Positions 60,421 through 64,000 of a stretch of 64,000 bases of DNA are shown one piece after another. Source of the stretch: an uncultured Roseicyclus sp. (GTDB lineage Bacteria; Pseudomonadota; Alphaproteobacteria; Rhodobacterales; Rhodobacteraceae). Under the pieces are notes generated by a model. That model did not search any database and was not told the origin of the DNA. It worked only from the letters and a program-made list of their open reading frames with translations. The stretch is from NCBI GenBank assembly GCA_947500415.1, contig CANMRT010000001.1, forward strand, positions 62,001-126,000, read 5' to 3'. Both the position numbers and the translations under genes were made by a program. Every line of letters begins with the position of its first letter. Positions within the stretch are counted from its first letter, which is position 1.

Positions 60421-61620
60421 TGGTTATATCCAGATCGGCATGGAGCCGTTCGGCGACCTCGGCTCTGGCGAGCAGGACCGGTCCGACAGCACCCAGGCCA
60501 CGCTGGACCTGCGCTACCAACAGATCGAGGCGGCCGAAACTGCGGGCAGTCAATCTACGGTCAACAGCCAAAGGCGGGCGGCGGAATCTCTGGAGACGGC
60601 GCTCACCAACTGGACTTTGGCGAAACAATTCGCGCGATGGCGGTCCGACAAGACCATGGCAAGCGGCTGGTCCATGCAGCGCGCGGTGCTTATCGCGATC
60701 ATGTTCGTGGCGTGCGTTGTGTTGTCCGCGATCCAATTCGCCCAACCTAACGCATTCGCGGTACTGGCGGAGTTCCCTACTGACGGCAACTGACGGCTGG
60801 CTTTGGACGACTGGATCAAAGACGGCTTCGATTGGCACCGCCGCGCGGGCCGAGGTGTGTTCGACACGATCACCGCAGGAATGCGCAACCTTCTGGACGT
60901 TATCGAAGTGGAGTTTGTGGATGCGCCGTGGCCGGTCGTGGCCTTTGTTGTCCTCATGCTCGCCTATCTGTCGGCAGGCCCGCGCGTGGCGATCTTCACC
61001 GCAGTGGCCTTGGCCTACGTCGGCCTCTTGGATTTCTGGGAAAAGGCCGTGACTACGGTGGCGCTTCTTGGCGTGGCGGTCTTGATCTCCATCACGCTCG
61101 GCATTCCCTTCGGCGTCTTCTGTGCGCGCCGGCCTCGGGTCTATTCCGTTCTCCGCCCGACCCTCGATTTCATGCAATAGATGCGGGGCTTCGTCTACCT
61201 GATCCCGGTTGTGGCCTTCATCGGCTCAGGCAAACCGGCGTGGGTCGTGGCGACCATGATCTTCGGCTCACCGCCGGTGATCCGCTTCACCGAGCTTGGC
61301 CTGCAACAAGTGCCTGAAACGGTGCGCGAGGCCGCTTTGGCGTTCGGTGCGACACCGCGCTATCTGCTGCGGCGGGTCGAGTTGCCTTTGGCGGCCAAGA
61401 CCATCATGGCAGGGGTGAACCAGACGATCCCGCTGTCCCTGGCAATGGTTGTCGTCGCGTCCCTGATCGGCGCGAAAGGCCTTGGCGAAGACGTGCTGGA
61501 GGCGTTGCAATTCGCCGATGCGGGCCAGGGTCTGCTTGCCGGTCTGGCAATCCTTTTCTGCACATTGATCTCGGACAGGATCGTCGCGGGGCCGTGGATA
61601 AGTTGTGCATCTACTTCATT
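60420..61620 (+). pseudogene. Remnant of a glycine betaine/proline ABC transporter permease (ProW/OpuAB type) with two in-frame stops
   Basis: A single frame runs through TGA at 60791-60793 and TAG at 61178-61180. The first part (FGYIQIGMEPFGDLGSG, RRAAESLETALTNWTLAKQF, then a membrane helix VLIAIMFVACVVLSAIQFAQ) is a probable N-terminal extension. The middle (PWPVVAFVVLMLAYLSAGPR) and last part (FVYLIPVVAFIGSGKPAWVV, REAALAFGATPRYLLRRVEL, the EAA loop) are a typical ProW permease. At the second stop relatives read L-D-x-M-Q-T-M-P; here T is a stop. After GLAILFCTLISDRIV the sequence leaves the family. No ATPase or binding-protein gene is adjacent, so it is decayed. Confidence 0.8.
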
Positions 61621-61850
61621 GGCGGTTGTCGTTCCCGCCAATGTGGATCCGTCCCTCCTTCGTAATCCAGACAGTAGCCAGATTGCCTTGGTCTAGACCT
61701 TGGCTGGCTGCGTCGACTGGCGCCATACCTTCAAAGAAGGTGATCTGCCGGGCCGTTCAGCACGCTGAGGTAGTGTCGCGCTGGCAGCTTCCTCAACGGA
61801 CCCACGCGCTTGGTGTAACGGATGCACTGGAATTAACCCTTCATCAGGGG
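61621..61850 (-). other. Non-coding stretch with frame fragments before the xylose operon
   Basis: No complete gene. On the minus strand two short frames look protein-like: one with RYTKRVGPLRKLPARHYLSV at about 61740-61840 and another with GLDQGNLATVWITKEGRIHI ending near 61625. They are in different frames and could be pieces of one broken gene. No family recognised. It continues the decayed region that begins at 59704. Confidence 0.25.
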
Positions 61851-61852
61851 GC

Positions 61853-61899
61853 TTGACACACACCCCGATTCCAAAGATTTATTTTTCGACAAAAAATAA
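61853..61899 (+). promoter_or_regulatory. Promoter and operator-like palindrome of xylBA
   Basis: TTGACA at 61853-61858 is a good -35 box. About 17-18 bp later the AT-rich GATTTAT serves as -10. TTATTTTT (61879-61886) and AAAAATAA (61892-61899) form a perfect 8-bp inverted repeat around CGACA, overlapping the -10/start region, where a repressor would act. GGGAGAA before ATG 61929 is the ribosome site. Confidence 0.55.
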
Positions 61900-61928
61900 T
61901 TAGCTGCTGATGGCGCGTTGGGAGAAAA

Positions 61929-63380
61929 ATGTACCTCGGAATTGATCTCGGGACATCGGGTTTGCGCCTATTGCTCAGCGATGATGCGGGCAGAACCGTC
62001 GATACGGCGTCTGCAGATTTCTCGGTGCAGAACCCGCACCAGGGATGGAGCGAACAGCACCCCGACGCCTGGGTTGACGGGCTGCGCGCAACCCTTGGCG
62101 TGTTAAAGCACCGATCCGCCGCTGATCTCGCGAAGGTGCGTGCGATTGGTCTGTCCGGTCAAATGCACGGAGCTGTTGTCCTTGATGCTGACGACCGTGT
62201 CCTGCGACCTTGTATCTTGTGGAACGACACGCGCTCCGCAGCGGAGGCCGCAGAAATGGATGCCTCAGCGGATGCGCGGCGGATCTCGGGGAACATCGTC
62301 TTCCCTGGCTTCACGGCGCCAAAGCTGATGTGGATGGCGAAACATGAACCTGATCTCTTCGCGCGCATCACCAAAGTCATGTTGCCAAAAGACTACCTGC
62401 GTCTTTTCCTGACAGGGCAGCACGCAACCGACCTTTCCGATGCGGCAGGCACCGCGTGGTGCGATGTGGGCGGCCGCGTTTGGTCTGACGATCTGTTGGC
62501 AGCCAGCGGAATGCGCGCAGACCAGATGCCACGCCTGGTCGAAGGGTCTGAACCGTCGGGCCAAGTCCGGGCGTCTATTTGTGAAGAATTCGGCTTGCCG
62601 AAAACGGCGATAGTCGTAGGCGGTGGTGCGGACAATGCCGCTGCGGCTTGCGGGTCGGGCTGCGTACAAGAAGGGCAGGCCTTCGTGTCGCTTGGTACAT
62701 CCGGCGTGATCCTTGCAGCCCGTGATCGTTATGCGCCGGACCCTGCCACAGGGGTGCATACGTTCTGTCATGCTTTACCGGATAGATGGTATCAGATGGG
62801 TGTGATCCTCGCGGCAACCGATGCCCTGAATTGGCTAAGCCGTTTGGTGGGTAAGGAAGCCGCTGATCTTGCCGGGCGCTTGCCCATGCGGCCTGAGCGC
62901 CCCAGTGCGGTTCAGTTCCTTCCCTACCTTTCCGGCGAGCGCACGCCCCATAACGACGCTGAGATACGCGCTGCATTGATCGGGCTCGATATCGCCCACG
63001 ACCGCACCGAAATGGTCGCGGCCGTGATGCAGGGCGTAGGTTTCGCACTGCGCGACTCGTTAGAGGCCTTGCGTGGCACAGGGGCCCGGATCGACACCTT
63101 ATTGGCGGTCGGCGGCGGCACGCAGTCGAATTACTGGCTCCATGCATTGGCCAGCATCCTCAATGTACCCCTCCAACGCCCTGCAGAGGGCGAGTTGGGC
63201 GCCGCGTTGGGCGCGGTTCGCCTGGCAATGGTCGGCGACGGGCACGGCGTGAGCGACACGATGATCAGACCTGAGGTCCAGCAAACAATCGACCCCGACA
63301 GCACTCTCTCTGCTGCATATGACGCATCTTACGCCCAATATCGGGCTCTCTATCCCAACATAAAGGCGGCCATTTCATGA
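61929..63380 (+). CDS. xylB: Xylulokinase
   Basis: 483 residues. XylB phosphorylates D-xylulose to xylulose 5-phosphate. FGGY-kinase signatures: [40 protein letters not shown] (the SGQMHG of xylulokinases), [22 protein letters not shown] and [20 protein letters not shown]. The active-site Asp is in [16 protein letters not shown]. Length is the family norm. It overlaps xylA by 4 nt, so the two are coupled. Its former regulator upstream appears broken. Confidence 0.95.
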   Translation: MYLGIDLGTSGLRLLLSDDAGRTVDTASADFSVQNPHQGWSEQHPDAWVDGLRATLGVLKHRSAADLAKVRAIGLSGQMHGAVVLDADDRVLRPCILWNDTRSAAEAAEMDASADARRISGNIVFPGFTAPKLMWMAKHEPDLFARITKVMLPKDYLRLFLTGQHATDLSDAAGTAWCDVGGRVWSDDLLAASGMRADQMPRLVEGSEPSGQVRASICEEFGLPKTAIVVGGGADNAAAACGSGCVQEGQAFVSLGTSGVILAARDRYAPDPATGVHTFCHALPDRWYQMGVILAATDALNWLSRLVGKEAADLAGRLPMRPERPSAVQFLPYLSGERTPHNDAEIRAALIGLDIAHDRTEMVAAVMQGVGFALRDSLEALRGTGARIDTLLAVGGGTQSNYWLHALASILNVPLQRPAEGELGAALGAVRLAMVGDGHGVSDTMIRPEVQQTIDPDSTLSAAYDASYAQYRALYPNIKAAIS

Positions 63381-64000
63381 GCTCTCGTTTCTTTGCCGGC
63401 ATCGATGATATCCCTTTCGAAGGCGCGGACAGCACCTCGGCTCTGGCGTTCCGGCACTACGATCCCGACGAGGTCGTTATGGGCAAGCGGATGGAAGACC
63501 ACCTGCGCGTCGCCGTGTGCTATTGGCACAACTTCGTCTGGCCGGGCACCGATCCCTTCGGTGGCCAAACCTTTGACAGGCCTTGGTTTCCCGGCGACAC
63601 GATGGACCTCTGCCGGTTGAAGGCCGACGCGGCCTTCGACATGTTCCGCCTGCTGAAAGCCCCTTACTTCTGCTTCCATGATTATGACGTGCGTCCCGAT
63701 CACGACAGCCACGCAGACAACCTTCGCGACCTGCAAGCCATCACCGATTACTTCGCAGGCAAGATGGAAGAGACGGGCACCAAACTTTTGTGGGGCACCG
63801 CGAACATGACGTCGAACCGCCGCTTCATGGGCGGCGCCTCGACCAACCCCGACCCGGAGGTTTTCGCCTTCGCCGCCGCCACAGTGAAGGCCTGCATGGA
63901 TGCCACCCATGCGCTAAATGGTGAAAACTACGTGCTCTGGGGCGGTCGTGAGGGGTATGAAACGCTGCTCAACACCGATCTGGGCCGCGAGGATGCGCAG
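63377..64000 (+). CDS. xylA: Xylose isomerase, N-terminal part (cut by window edge)
   Basis: The first 208 codons; the gene continues beyond the window. XylA turns D-xylose into D-xylulose for XylB. Diagnostic stretches: [49 protein letters not shown] with the ring-opening His, [19 protein letters not shown] and [22 protein letters not shown] 63377 forms ATGA with the xylB stop. Confidence 0.95.
   Translation, partial: MSSRFFAGIDDIPFEGADSTSALAFRHYDPDEVVMGKRMEDHLRVAVCYWHNFVWPGTDPFGGQTFDRPWFPGDTMDLCRLKADAAFDMFRLLKAPYFCFHDYDVRPDHDSHADNLRDLQAITDYFAGKMEETGTKLLWGTANMTSNRRFMGGASTNPDPEVFAFAAATVKACMDATHALNGENYVLWGGREGYETLLNTDLGREDAQ

Noticed and set aside
60420-61620. Programmed stop-codon readthrough or selenocysteine in the betaine permease
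   Set aside because: Two different stops, a missing 3' end and a neighbouring broken gene point to decay; no SECIS-like context was seen.
1-64000. CRISPR arrays, tRNA or rRNA genes, complete insertion sequences, prophage genes
   Set aside because: Looked for repeat-spacer patterns, T-loop-like GGTTCGAATCC stretches and transposase or integrase motifs; none was convincing by eye.

Overview
The window reads as chromosome from an alphaproteobacterium of the Rhodobacteraceae/Roseobacter type. The evidence is the mix of genes rather than any marker: a split-direction flagellar island with alphaproteobacterial features (a FliL/DUF6468/MotE/MotA string, a FlbE-like FliH, CtrA-type boxes TTAA-N7-CTAA), a DUF1523 protein, two tripartite TRAP transporters, aromatic catabolism genes and many single-copy 4-nt ATGA gene overlaps. 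No rRNA, tRNA, CRISPR array, intact insertion sequence or prophage was recognised.

Layout. (1) 1-15345: flagellar genes. flhA (cut by the window edge), a large exported protein, motA, motE-like, a DUF6468-like gene and fliL run leftward; fliF, fliH/flbE-like, fliN, fliP and a small protein with a FliG-like EHP segment run rightward; flgI, flgL, flgK, flgE and motB run leftward. fliG is absent from its usual place after fliF. (2) 15404-17145: a cyclic-nucleotide-binding domain fused to a FeeM/LuxI-like acyltransferase, translationally coupled to a fatty-acid-hydroxylase family membrane protein. (3) 17211-24979: a two-subunit molybdenum hydroxylase (IorA/IorB-like), TetR regulator, PcaC-like and PobA aromatic enzymes, a tandem pair of Lin0512-family proteins and a periplasmic cyclic nucleotide phosphodiesterase. 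(4) 25149-31193: six overlapping genes carrying three separate Rieske [2Fe-2S] domains, each fused to a different partner (ThDP enzyme, ferric-reductase-like haem membrane protein, FMN glutamate-synthase-like domain). (5) 31322-37628: TRAP transporter dctMQP with a DctD/DctB two-component pair whose DctD has an altered GAFTGA loop. (6) 37763-41609: flavodoxin-fold reductase, DUF2147 protein, membrane histidine kinase, NarL-type regulator and a small secreted protein. (7) 41689-52872: a catabolic block (racemase-like protein, GntR, ThDP enzyme, LysR, enolase-superfamily enzyme, MarR, FAD amine oxidase, second TRAP system, SBF-like carrier) with two clear palindromic operators. (8) 53148-59703: six co-directional genes of mostly unknown function around an AAA+ ATPase and a long coiled-coil protein. 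(9) 59704-61850: decayed DNA with a broken LacI-family regulator and a betaine-type ABC permease interrupted by two stops. (10) 61853-64000: xylose operon start, xylB and the 5' part of xylA.

The two blocks most worth attention as possibly undescribed systems are the triple-Rieske operon (25149-31193) and the AAA+/coiled-coil/DUF1523 cluster (53148-59703). The cNMP-gated acyltransferase plus hydroxylase pair is a smaller third candidate. All functional statements come from reading the translations by eye; no database search was run.
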